Shown here: piece by piece, positions 1 through 5,590 of the stretch
Numbering within the stretch: position 1 is the first letter of the stretch
Layout: every line of letters starts with the position of its first letter
Made by a program: the position numbers and the translations under genes
Notes under the pieces: model-generated
What the model was told of the DNA's origin: nothing
Databases searched by the model: none
Seen by the model: only the letters and a program-made list of their open reading frames with translations
From: Thermoplasmata archaeon
Lineage (GTDB): Archaea; Thermoplasmatota; Thermoplasmata; Halarchaeoplasmatales; Halarchaeoplasmataceae
Reading direction: 5' to 3'
DNA: 6,039 bases
Assembly (NCBI GenBank): GCA_019594305.1
Contig: JAFDTZ010000121.1
Span: 1-6,039 of the forward strand

Positions 1-213
1 ATCGAATTTATCTAGGGTGTACTTCGGAGCATAAACTTCCGCATCTACGGAGATCCTGTCGAAAACCGACCTATCAAAGTGATCGTCATGTTCGTGGGTG
101 ATTAGGATTTTGTCCGCTTTCCCGTATAACTCGACGGTGGGGTGCGGGTCTACGACCACCCTTTCTTCACTTAGTAGTTCTACGCACGAATTTCCCAACC
201 ATTTTACTCTCAT
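1..213 (-). CDS. Metallo-beta-lactamase-fold hydrolase, 5' part only (C-terminus cut by window start)
   Basis: The visible 71 residues begin MRVKWLGNSC and continue with a short beta-rich stretch (VVVDPHP, residues 19-25). They then reach THEHDDHFD, in which H40, H42, D44 and H45 form the HxHxDH di-metal motif of the metallo-beta-lactamase superfamily. The early position of the motif and the 'WLGNSCVEL' opening match small metal-dependent hydrolases of the COG2220 / UPF0173 / UlaG-like type, which are cytoplasmic, lack a signal peptide and usually run to about 200-240 residues. The substrate cannot be told from this fragment. The ATG at 213-211 is the only sensible start. It is preceded by a weak AGGCG-like Shine-Dalgarno and, further up, by an AT-rich promoter-like element. 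The gene follows ubiA on the same strand after 52 bases, so read-through from ubiA is also possible. The fold assignment is firm; the exact subfamily is inference. Confidence 0.85.
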   Translation of the reverse strand, partial: MRVKWLGNSCVELLSEERVVVDPHPTVELYGKADKILITHEHDDHFDRSVFDRISVDAEVYAPKYTLDKFD

Positions 214-240
214 TTTATCGCCTGATATCATATCTGATTC

Positions 241-260
241 CGATAATAATAAATTTTTTG
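241..260 (-). promoter_or_regulatory. Probable archaeal promoter for the MBL-fold hydrolase gene
   Basis: On the minus strand the gap after ubiA reads CCAAAAAATTTATTAT: a purine-rich BRE-like run (259-254) followed by a TATA-like TTTATTAT (253-246). A start site 25-27 bases downstream would fall near 224 and leave a leader of about 11 bases before the ATG at 213. The position fits well, but AT-rich gaps produce such matches by chance. Confidence 0.4.
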
Positions 261-265
261 GGTGT

Positions 266-1195
266 TTATAGCAGATCGAATAACAGCAATAATACCATCG
301 GATATCTAGTTATTATGAAGTAGAAGGGTAGTTTCTCAGCCTTTTCACGGGCCATCGACTCCGGATTTCCCTTTTTTAACGATATCATACCTATATCTAC
401 CGTGGTTATCAACATTGTCAAGGCGCATAAAAGGAATAAAACCGAACTTGTTGTACGAAAGGTCAGCAGCATATTAAAAGAGATCAATACAGATACGGAG
501 CCAACTGCAGATGAAACACCCGCGATGGTAAGGGTCCTTCTCAAACCCAGAATGTGGGAGATAGTTTTGACCCCCACCATCCTGTCCGTAGAATAGTCCT
601 CCGAAACATTGACTAGATTAATACCCAAATTGAGAAGTGAGTATCCTGCTAAGAAAAGGACGAAAGTACCGGTTAGTTTGTCATCGATTATCAAAAATCC
701 CGCCAGAGGTGGAAGTATATAAACCCCTATGTTGACCGGTAAGGGACTGAATATTCCTCTGGATTTTATCCTCAAAGGTGGTGCAGAGTAAATATATGCA
801 AGTATCCATCCGATGATACCTAGGACCACAACCGTGGGATGCCCTCGTATGTACAGAGCGGTCAGTGCCAGGGCAGCTACAAATGTTTCGAAGGCCATGA
901 GGGGGATCATCTTGCTACCCAATTGATTTACCGACCATGCCAGTTTCTTCTTCCTGAGAGTATCGAGTTCCACATCATAGAAGCAGTTTATGTTACACGA
1001 AAATGTGACCACCGCGTAGAAGAAAACGGCGAACCATAATATATCCGCGGTTAAAAGATCACCAACCTTATCCGCTGCAAAAAGAGGCCCCAGTAGAATG
1101 GAAGCAAGGGAAACCAACTGTATCCGCCATCTACTTACCCGCAAAAAACTTTTTACAGTTACACCAAAAGCCCCTGAATGGTCATTCATGCACAT
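266..1195 (-). CDS. UbiA-family membrane prenyltransferase
   Basis: This 309-residue protein is highly hydrophobic, with about nine membrane segments by eye (around residues 28-41, 51-67, 97-115, 120-137, 155-171, 177-196, 223-241, 250-268 and 290-308). Two acidic motifs identify the family. The first is N70-x3-D74-x3-D78 and the second is D200-x3-D204 followed by G208 and T211; both bind the Mg-diphosphate of the polyprenyl donor. YSAPPLRIK (136-144) is a typical UbiA loop. The second position of the usual NDxxDxxxD motif is Cys71 here instead of Asp. Archaeal members include digeranylgeranylglyceryl phosphate synthase (membrane lipid), heme-O and quinone or chlorophyll-type enzymes. The YSAPPL loop and the DxxxDxxxGxxT motif look more like the quinone/chlorophyll-type branch, but the acceptor substrate is not decidable. 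A GAGGT at 1203-1199 lies only 3 bases before the ATG at 1195 but 9 bases before the in-frame ATG at 1189, so the start may be 1189. The gene lies 7 bases after DUF116 and is presumably co-transcribed with it. Confidence 0.9.
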   Translation of the reverse strand: MCMNDHSGAFGVTVKSFLRVSRWRIQLVSLASILLGPLFAADKVGDLLTADILWFAVFFYAVVTFSCNINCFYDVELDTLRKKKLAWSVNQLGSKMIPLMAFETFVAALALTALYIRGHPTVVVLGIIGWILAYIYSAPPLRIKSRGIFSPLPVNIGVYILPPLAGFLIIDDKLTGTFVLFLAGYSLLNLGINLVNVSEDYSTDRMVGVKTISHILGLRRTLTIAGVSSAVGSVSVLISFNMLLTFRTTSSVLFLLCALTMLITTVDIGMISLKKGNPESMAREKAEKLPFYFIITRYPMVLLLLFDLL

Positions 1196-1198
1196 TTT

Positions 1199-1203
1199 AC
1201 CTC
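1199..1203 (-). promoter_or_regulatory. Shine-Dalgarno of ubiA, overlapping the DUF116 stop codon
   Basis: On the minus strand GAGGT begins with the last base of the DUF116 stop codon TAG (1205-1203). It sits 3 bases from the ATG at 1195 and 9 bases from the ATG at 1189. The spacing favours 1189 as the true start, and the overlap suggests translational coupling of the two genes. Confidence 0.5.
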
Positions 1204-1745
1204 TACTTACGGTACATTTTCATTATCTCTTTTACCTTATCTATGTCCGCAACGGTGCCGACACAGCCATCCTTGAGCAGAGGTATGCCTTGGGGTATGG
1301 TATCCAACAGCGCGACATGTTCCATAGTTTCTGCAAGCTCTAGGTAACAGGCAACGCCGACGACGGCTTTGGGTCTGTCTCTTTCGATTATATTTCTTAC
1401 GAGACTGCTGCCGGGAACAATGTATGCTCCTTTATAGCCCAATTCTTCGGCAAGAGTGAATATCTCACCGATGGGACATTTACCGCATTTTTTACACCTG
1501 TATCCGTCATTGGTCAGTTCGGCGGGGCATTCATTTGCGTTCCTTAGGCACTGCGGTAGAAAAACTATCCTGTTATCATAAGGTATCTTGCAAAAATCCT
1601 TCTCAAAGGACATATTTTTAATCGTTGTATATACCATATCATAGGTGTCCTGTTCGATATCGATCCTTGCCAGGAAAGATTTCAAGGCCCCTCTACGGGT
1701 GAAGTCTAGCCCCGAACTGGCGGCCTTGGAGATGATTTCTCTCAT
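1203..1745 (-). CDS. Cysteine-rich DUF116-family protein
   Basis: I place the start at the ATG at 1745, giving 180 residues. The frame stays open up to 1874, but that extension lies inside the 3' end of the GTPase gene and its residues (Gly/Arg-rich) do not look like this protein. A TATA-like TTTAAATG lies 28-35 bases before the ATG. Recognisable features in order are PQCLRN (C66), ECPA (C73), YRCKKCGKCPIG (C84, C87, C90), AYIVPGSS (108-114), VVGVACYLELAE (C133) and PLLKDGCVGT (C161). This spaced set of cysteines and the 'GVAC ... LxDGC' pattern match the uncharacterised DUF116 family of archaea and anaerobic bacteria. A metal or Fe-S cluster is plausible from the cysteine pattern but unproven. 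There is no signal peptide or membrane segment, so the protein is cytoplasmic. The closest functional hint is its immediate partner, a UbiA prenyltransferase, 7 bases downstream. Confidence 0.85.
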   Translation of the reverse strand: MREIISKAASSGLDFTRRGALKSFLARIDIEQDTYDMVYTTIKNMSFEKDFCKIPYDNRIVFLPQCLRNANECPAELTNDGYRCKKCGKCPIGEIFTLAEELGYKGAYIVPGSSLVRNIIERDRPKAVVGVACYLELAETMEHVALLDTIPQGIPLLKDGCVGTVADIDKVKEIMKMYRK

Positions 1746-1772
1746 TACTATCAAAGTTTTTACACTTGCATT

Positions 1773-1780
1773 TAAACCCT
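1773..1780 (-). promoter_or_regulatory. TATA-like box for DUF116 (probably leaderless or near-leaderless mRNA)
   Basis: In the 38-base gap after the GTPase stop codon the minus strand reads GGGTTTAAATGC. Counting about 25-27 bases downstream from this TTTAAATG gives a transcription start near 1750, only a few bases before the ATG at 1745. No Shine-Dalgarno precedes that ATG, which agrees with leaderless initiation as is common in archaea. Confidence 0.5.
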
Positions 1781-1783
1781 TTG

Positions 1784-2881
1784 CTATCTTATGATGATCC
1801 TTACGGTGTCCCCTTCTTCCAATACGTGATCCGGCCCCACCTGTTGCTGGGGGAACCTCGAGGACGGCCCCCATATTCGGGCATATCTGAACCTATCTAT
1901 AAAATCACTGTGCAATTTTTTGCAGATGTCTTCCACCGTTGCTCCTCTTTTGACTATCAACGGCTCGTCGTCACCCTTCTCACCCTGGGGTCTGAGGTAT
2001 ATCCTCATAAAGTCGAGTGAGTCGAAGATCCGTTTTTTTAATTCCTCTATTCCAGCTCCCTCTTTGACCGATATGAAGGTTGGATCCCAAAGGTTCAAAT
2101 ACTCTTCGAGTTCAGTTAAATCCTCATCATTAAGTGTATCTACCTTGTTTATCACCGAGAAGGATGGTATGTACACACGGTTACCCCTCAGGTGATCGAT
2201 GAGTTCATCAACCGTGATATCGTCCCTTATGATTATTGATGCGTTGATGTATCCGTAAACTCTCATCACTTCCTTTACCGTTTCATGCTCCAGGTTAGTT
2301 AGCTCAACGGTACTTCCCACATCGATGCCACCCCGATCTCTTTTTTTTATGACTATGTCGGGGGGTTTCTTATTCAGTCGGATGCCCATAGCCTCCAATT
2401 CGTCCTCCATAGTGTCTATGTCCCTGCGGAGCGCATCACCCATCAGTATAATGAGATCCACTACCCTGATAACCGATAATACTTCTCTACCCCTGCCTTT
2501 CCCCGCAGCCGCACCTTTGACTAGGCCAGGTAGATCAAGAATCTGTATATCAGCCCCCTCGTAATTCATTATACCCGGTATAACATCCAGGGTGGTAAAA
2601 TGGTACTCGGCGACATGACTCTTTGCGTTGGTCAACTCGTTAAGAAGTGTACTTTTACCCACACTTGGATATCCAACCAGGCCTACGGTTGCATCCCCCT
2701 CTTTTTTTACTCCGTACCCTCCACCGGATGAAGTTCCCTCTCCCAGTCGTTCCTGCTTTTCCTTCAGCTTGGATAGTTTAGCCTTTAATTTGCCTATGTG
2801 AAACTGTGTAGCCTTGTTGTAAGGAGTCTCCCTTATCTCTTTTTCCAATTCATCTATTTCTTCTGCGATATCTGGAACCAT
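1784..2881 (-). CDS. DRG-family (Obg/DRG superfamily) GTP-binding protein with C-terminal TGS domain
   Basis: A 365-residue translation-associated GTPase, the archaeal counterpart of eukaryotic DRG1/DRG2 (Rbg1/Rbg2). The N-terminal helices (residues 1-45) carry the diagnostic NKATQFHIGKLKAKL stretch. The G domain shows G1 GYPSVGKST (70-78), G2 HFTTLDVIPG (T96/T97), G3 DLPG (116-119) followed by the DRG glycine-rich KGAAAGKGRGREVLSVIR, G4 NKVD (245-248) and a G5-like ISVKEG (270-275). A DRG-specific insertion lies between G3 and G4. Residues from about 308 to the end form the TGS domain (IVKRGATVEDICKKLH ... GDTVRIIIR). All catalytic elements are intact and the length is typical. Eukaryotic relatives act on stalled ribosomes with partner proteins called DFRPs; no DFRP-like gene is seen here. 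The start at 2881 matches the family N-terminus and is preceded by a weak AGGT only 3 bases upstream. The gene is 69 bases downstream of hypD. Confidence 0.96.
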   Translation of the reverse strand: MVPDIAEEIDELEKEIRETPYNKATQFHIGKLKAKLSKLKEKQERLGEGTSSGGGYGVKKEGDATVGLVGYPSVGKSTLLNELTNAKSHVAEYHFTTLDVIPGIMNYEGADIQILDLPGLVKGAAAGKGRGREVLSVIRVVDLIILMGDALRRDIDTMEDELEAMGIRLNKKPPDIVIKKRDRGGIDVGSTVELTNLEHETVKEVMRVYGYINASIIIRDDITVDELIDHLRGNRVYIPSFSVINKVDTLNDEDLTELEEYLNLWDPTFISVKEGAGIEELKKRIFDSLDFMRIYLRPQGEKGDDEPLIVKRGATVEDICKKLHSDFIDRFRYARIWGPSSRFPQQQVGPDHVLEEGDTVRIIIR

Positions 2882-2912
2882 TGTACCTAGGGTGCTTCAT
2901 CTTATGATACAT

Positions 2913-2926
2913 GATAAAAAGTTATC
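2913..2926 (-). promoter_or_regulatory. TATA-like element or small hairpin between hypD and the DRG GTPase gene
   Basis: The minus strand reads GATAACTTTTTATC. It contains a TATA-like TTTTTATC (2920-2913), from which a start near 2890 would give a leader of about 9 bases. It is also an inverted repeat with 5-base arms and a 4-base spacer, and it holds five T residues that could terminate hypD transcription. The roles cannot be separated from sequence alone. Confidence 0.3.
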
Positions 2927-2950
2927 GCCCCCTATGTGGATGGGATCACA

Positions 2951-4045
2951 CTAATCCTTTCCGTATCTATACTCTATATTACAACTTCCTTCATTACTCA
3001 CCATGCAAGGTCCTACCGGATTCACCGGCGTACATTCTTTCCCGAATAAAGGACATTCGCTGGAAGCAATTATTCCACGAAGTACCTCTCCGCAGCGGCA
3101 ACCTTCAGGTTCCTCGAATTCCCATGTCTGCAGATCCTCTAAAATATCTTCGAAATATTTGCGAGCATCATGTTCCTGATACTCCTCTTTTAAGGCCTGT
3201 CCCGACCTAGGTATAACCGGAAAACCCCTCCATTCCGTATCAACGGGCTCGAAGACACGGTTCATGAGTTCGAGGGCCTTAATATTTCCTTCCGGTTTTA
3301 CTATCCTACTGTACTCGTTCTCCACTTCCGCTCTACCCTCGTGTACCTGTCGTGCGAGCATTAGAACGCCCATGAGCAGATCCAGGGGTTCAAAACCTGC
3401 TATCACCTGAGGTATGATGTATTTTTTTGATATAGGCTCATAAGGGGACGTCCCTATTATGGTACTTACGTGACCCGGTTCTATGAGTCCGTCGAGCTTG
3501 ACCTCACCCATATCGAGTATGGCTTCAAGGGCCGGAGGTACCACTCTATTACATGTTAATATGGAAAAGTTATCCGGCGGACCTCTAGCTACCACAGAAG
3601 CGGTTGATGGTGATGTTGTCTCGAATCCTACGGACATGAACACTGTTTCTTTGTTATTTTTTTGTGCCATTGTTACGGCATCGTCAACACTGTAAACTAT
3701 CCTCACGTCAGCGCCTTCGCTCTTAGCCTCCATCAATGATGTTCCATGTCCGGGAACCTTCATCATGTCACCGAAAGCAGTTATGGTTATTTCATTTTTA
3801 GCCAGAGTCAGTATCTCCTGGATCTCACGGGGTGTGGTTACACACACGGGGCATCCGGGACCCTGCCTGATGGTAACTCCTACCTCTTTGAGCATTCCCT
3901 CCAGACCGTACCTTACAAGAGTGTCCTGATGGGTGCCGCAGACATGCATGATCATAATGTCGAGTTCCATCTCTCTCAGTTCGTTAATTATCTTTTTCGC
4001 CAACTTTTGATCTCTGAACCGGAACTGTTCTACATTAGCCTTCAT
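2951..4045 (-). CDS. hypD: [NiFe]-hydrogenase maturation protein HypD
   Basis: At 364 residues this has the normal length for HypD, the Fe-S scaffold on which (with HypC) the Fe(CN)2CO group of the [NiFe] active site is put together. It shows the expected motifs in order: HVCGTHQ (C36), GPGCPVCVTTP (C65 and C68), FGDMMKVPG (91-99), SVGFETTSP (138-146), EPGHVSTIIG (189-198), and AGFEPLDLL (216-224). The C-terminal cluster region has CRCGEVLRG (C316, C318), CPLFGKECTP (C331, C338), VGPCMVSNEGSC (C347, C355). No key cysteine is missing. The start is decided by a strong GAGGAG at 4058-4053, 7 bases before the ATG, lying inside the last codons of hypA. Only one base separates the hypA stop from this ATG, so the two are co-transcribed and probably translationally coupled. 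HypC, which normally pairs with HypD, is not in the window. Confidence 0.98.
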   Translation of the reverse strand: MKANVEQFRFRDQKLAKKIINELREMELDIMIMHVCGTHQDTLVRYGLEGMLKEVGVTIRQGPGCPVCVTTPREIQEILTLAKNEITITAFGDMMKVPGHGTSLMEAKSEGADVRIVYSVDDAVTMAQKNNKETVFMSVGFETTSPSTASVVARGPPDNFSILTCNRVVPPALEAILDMGEVKLDGLIEPGHVSTIIGTSPYEPISKKYIIPQVIAGFEPLDLLMGVLMLARQVHEGRAEVENEYSRIVKPEGNIKALELMNRVFEPVDTEWRGFPVIPRSGQALKEEYQEHDARKYFEDILEDLQTWEFEEPEGCRCGEVLRGIIASSECPLFGKECTPVNPVGPCMVSNEGSCNIEYRYGKD

Positions 4046-4046
4046 C

Positions 4047-4421
4047 CTAAATCTCCTCTTTTTTCACGCTGGTGATCACTATCTCCTTTCCTTTTACTAT
4101 CTCAGGTCTGCTATTGCATTCGGGACAGGTGATTATGGGTATATTATAGTGGAACGCAGGGTCATCGGTGTAGGTCACCGAACCGGTGTAACCACATTTT
4201 TCACATTGAATAGAGGCTTTCACTTCATCGACTTCCAGTTTTGCCCCTTCTAATACGGTGCCCGCAACCAATACACCGAAGGCAAAGTCAAGGGATTCCG
4301 GGTTTAAAAAAGTCAATTCACCGACCCTGATTTGCACAGAACTGATCTTTTGTATTCCCTTTCGCTTCACCTCGTCTAGAAGTGCACTGACCATACTAGA
4401 CATAATGGAGTACTCATGCAT
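4047..4421 (-). CDS. hypA: Hydrogenase nickel-insertion protein HypA
   Basis: A 124-residue protein that opens with MHEYSIM; His2 is the conserved nickel ligand of HypA, which fixes the start at 4421. The zinc-binding domain has C73-x2-C76 (QCEKCGY) and C99-x2-C102 (TCPECNS). The conserved RVGELTFLNPESLDFAF (32-48) is also present. HypA delivers Ni(II) to the large subunit of [NiFe]-hydrogenase, usually together with the GTPase HypB, after HypC, D, E and F have installed the iron ligands. HypA normally has 110-125 residues, so this is full length. It is the first gene of a leftward unit with hypD; the overlapping-type junction contains the hypD ribosome-binding site. A weak AGAG lies 6 bases before the ATG. 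Confidence 0.97.
   Translation of the reverse strand: MHEYSIMSSMVSALLDEVKRKGIQKISSVQIRVGELTFLNPESLDFAFGVLVAGTVLEGAKLEVDEVKASIQCEKCGYTGSVTYTDDPAFHYNIPIITCPECNSRPEIVKGKEIVITSVKKEEI
4053..4058 (-). promoter_or_regulatory. Strong Shine-Dalgarno of hypD inside the end of hypA
   Basis: GAGGAG on the minus strand, 7 bases from the hypD ATG, also encodes the last two Glu codons of HypA. It is the best ribosome-binding site in the window and points to translational coupling of hypA and hypD. Confidence 0.75.
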
Positions 4422-4508
4422 GTGTTCTCTTTACGAGTGAAGCCTATAACAGTTTTTCGCATATGTTTAAATGTGATGACATATTTGGATTAAAAACAAT
4501 ATTGGAAC
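4422..4508. promoter_or_regulatory. Divergent promoter region between hypA and the unknown plus-strand gene
   Basis: This 87-base AT-rich gap separates two outward-facing genes. Its centre holds TTTAAA (4466-4471), readable as TTTAAATG on the plus strand (4466-4473) and ATTTAAAC on the minus strand (4472-4465). Counting about 25-27 bases away would put a hypA start near 4442 and a rightward start near 4495. The same palindromic box might thus serve both genes, or only one of them. A second plus-strand AT-rich candidate is GGATTAAAAAC (4487-4497). The direction and number of promoters are inference. Confidence 0.45.
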
Positions 4509-5435
4509 GTGATAGTAGTGAAAAATTTCTACAAGCTCCTGGAGGACCTCCTTGAATTCGAAGGGTACAGGTTACTTTTCGAAGGAGAGGGAAAACTGGT
4601 AGCCGAGTCCGAGGAAGGCATACGTAATCTGATAATCGCCGGGGTCAAGATGAGCGACAGGGATTATGAGAATTTGAAAGAGTCCGAAGGCGAGAGGATA
4701 CTGGTCCTTTTCGAGGATCCGGAACCCGATACACTGCAAAAACTTCCCGAGGATGTAAAGATCTGGGGCAGAGAAGAGCTTATCCGTCGGTTCGGTGAGA
4801 TGGCCTTGGAAAAGTCGATATTTGAAGGCGCTACCGAAGGAACCGAAGGGCTCATCGGTCCTCACCAATCCGTGGACCTAACTAGGAAGCACAAGCGTAA
4901 AGAGTCAACCCTCAAACCGGTCATGAATTTTGACCATGTTACGGAGCTGGGCGAGAAGATGGCAAAAGGCTTCCGTTACCGGCTCGAGCTGGTTCCACAT
5001 TACCTCTACACATACAGGGTAATTATGCAGGATGGAAAGGAAGATACGGGTGACCTTTATCTCAATGCTATATCCGGAGCCGAGAATTTCTGGTCCAATA
5101 CATTTGAGCGAGTAGCCGATATAAAACGCTCTCACTTCAAACTCGAACCAAAGATATCCCAAGAAGAAGGTATGGGGCGGGCTCTAAAAGCTATCCACAA
5201 TAGGGATAGATACAGGCAGAGGGATGAAGAGCGCTGGGAAGAGGGTGGTGCCACCATAGTTGAAAGGGGAAAGAAGGTCCCCTCCAAAGAAAATATAGAC
5301 ATCTATTTTCACGAGATGGTTTACGTGCCCATGTGGGCGGTGGAGGGTACAGAGGGCATAGTAATCATAAATGCAGCTACAGGTAAGGTAGAGGGAGAGC
5401 CTAAGTATATCGGTGAAGAGAAACAGAAAAATTAG
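4509..5435 (+). CDS. Uncharacterised archaeal protein with an apparent internal duplication
   Basis: I do not recognise this 308-residue soluble protein. An in-frame stop at 4491 and the absence of ATG leave GTG at 4509 as the longest start; GTG at 4518 is an alternative. Residues 1-105 read like a small alpha/beta domain: LLEDLLEFEGYRLL, strands KLVAES and LIIAGVK, then ERILVLFED and DVKIWGREELIRRFG. That layout resembles Mrr-type restriction-endonuclease-like domains, but the acidic catalytic residues are not seen (GVK where ExK is expected), so if the likeness is real the domain is inactive. A charged linker (about 105-135) follows. The rest contains two similar blocks: VPHYLYTYRV with LYLNAISG (162-190) and VPMWAVEG with VIINAATG (273-292), each preceded by an LKP/LEP segment (136 and 212). 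The PepSY-like 'NAxxG' ending is only a resemblance. There is no signal peptide and no membrane segment. It stands alone, divergent from hypA. Confidence 0.8.
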   Translation: MIVVKNFYKLLEDLLEFEGYRLLFEGEGKLVAESEEGIRNLIIAGVKMSDRDYENLKESEGERILVLFEDPEPDTLQKLPEDVKIWGREELIRRFGEMALEKSIFEGATEGTEGLIGPHQSVDLTRKHKRKESTLKPVMNFDHVTELGEKMAKGFRYRLELVPHYLYTYRVIMQDGKEDTGDLYLNAISGAENFWSNTFERVADIKRSHFKLEPKISQEEGMGRALKAIHNRDRYRQRDEERWEEGGATIVERGKKVPSKENIDIYFHEMVYVPMWAVEGTEGIVIINAATGKVEGEPKYIGEEKQKN

Positions 5436-5590
5436 GCGTTTTTTAAAGAGTACATACTCTGCTGAGGAACCGTCAATTTTTCGAGGTAAGATATATCAAC
5501 TAATAGGACACAAAGTATTATGTAAATACGCCAAAACTTTAATTAGACCCGTTGTGTACTTATTAATTAAGTTATTAAAACGGTGTTTAA
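5436..5590 (+). other. AT-rich intergenic region with inverted repeat and promoter-like elements
   Basis: This 155-base gap holds, in order, the T-run, a perfect inverted repeat AGAGTA-CA-TACTCT (5447-5460), a second short T-run, and a very AT-rich segment (5535-5590) before the peptidase gene. A TATA-like TATTAATT at 5561-5568 is about 26 bases before the ATG at 5591 and would give a leaderless mRNA. I see no tRNA-like fold and no convincing small gene. Confidence 0.5.
5439..5444 (+). terminator. T-run terminator after the unknown gene
   Basis: Six T residues begin 3 bases after the stop codon (5433-5435), in the sequence GCGTTTTTTAAAG. Archaeal RNA polymerase commonly stops at such U-rich tracts without a hairpin. 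A second run, AATTTTTCG, follows at about 5474-5482 and could act as a backup. Confidence 0.5.

Noticed and set aside
1746..1874. 43-residue N-terminal extension of the DUF116 frame
   Set aside because: It lies inside the 3' end of the DRG GTPase gene, is Gly/Arg-rich unlike the rest, and a TATA-like box plus a good ATG (1745) define a shorter start that fits the family.
2901..2917. Short tandem repeat-like TATCATG / TATCATA before the DRG GTPase gene
   Set aside because: Only two imperfect copies of about 7 bases in AT-rich DNA; chance is the simplest explanation.
402..4440. Many plus-strand open frames of 60-110 codons opposite the minus-strand genes
   Set aside because: All lie antisense to strongly identified genes (ubiA, DUF116, DRG GTPase, hypD, hypA) and carry no family motifs.
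4572..5162. Minus-strand open frames opposite the unknown 308-residue protein
   Set aside because: I weighed whether the real gene might be on the minus strand. The plus frame is far longer and has promoter and terminator signals plus internally repeated protein patterns, so the minus frames are shadows.
5436..5590. Possible tRNA or structured RNA in the gap
   Set aside because: No acceptor stem, T-loop or D-loop consensus and low GC; only one small dyad is present.
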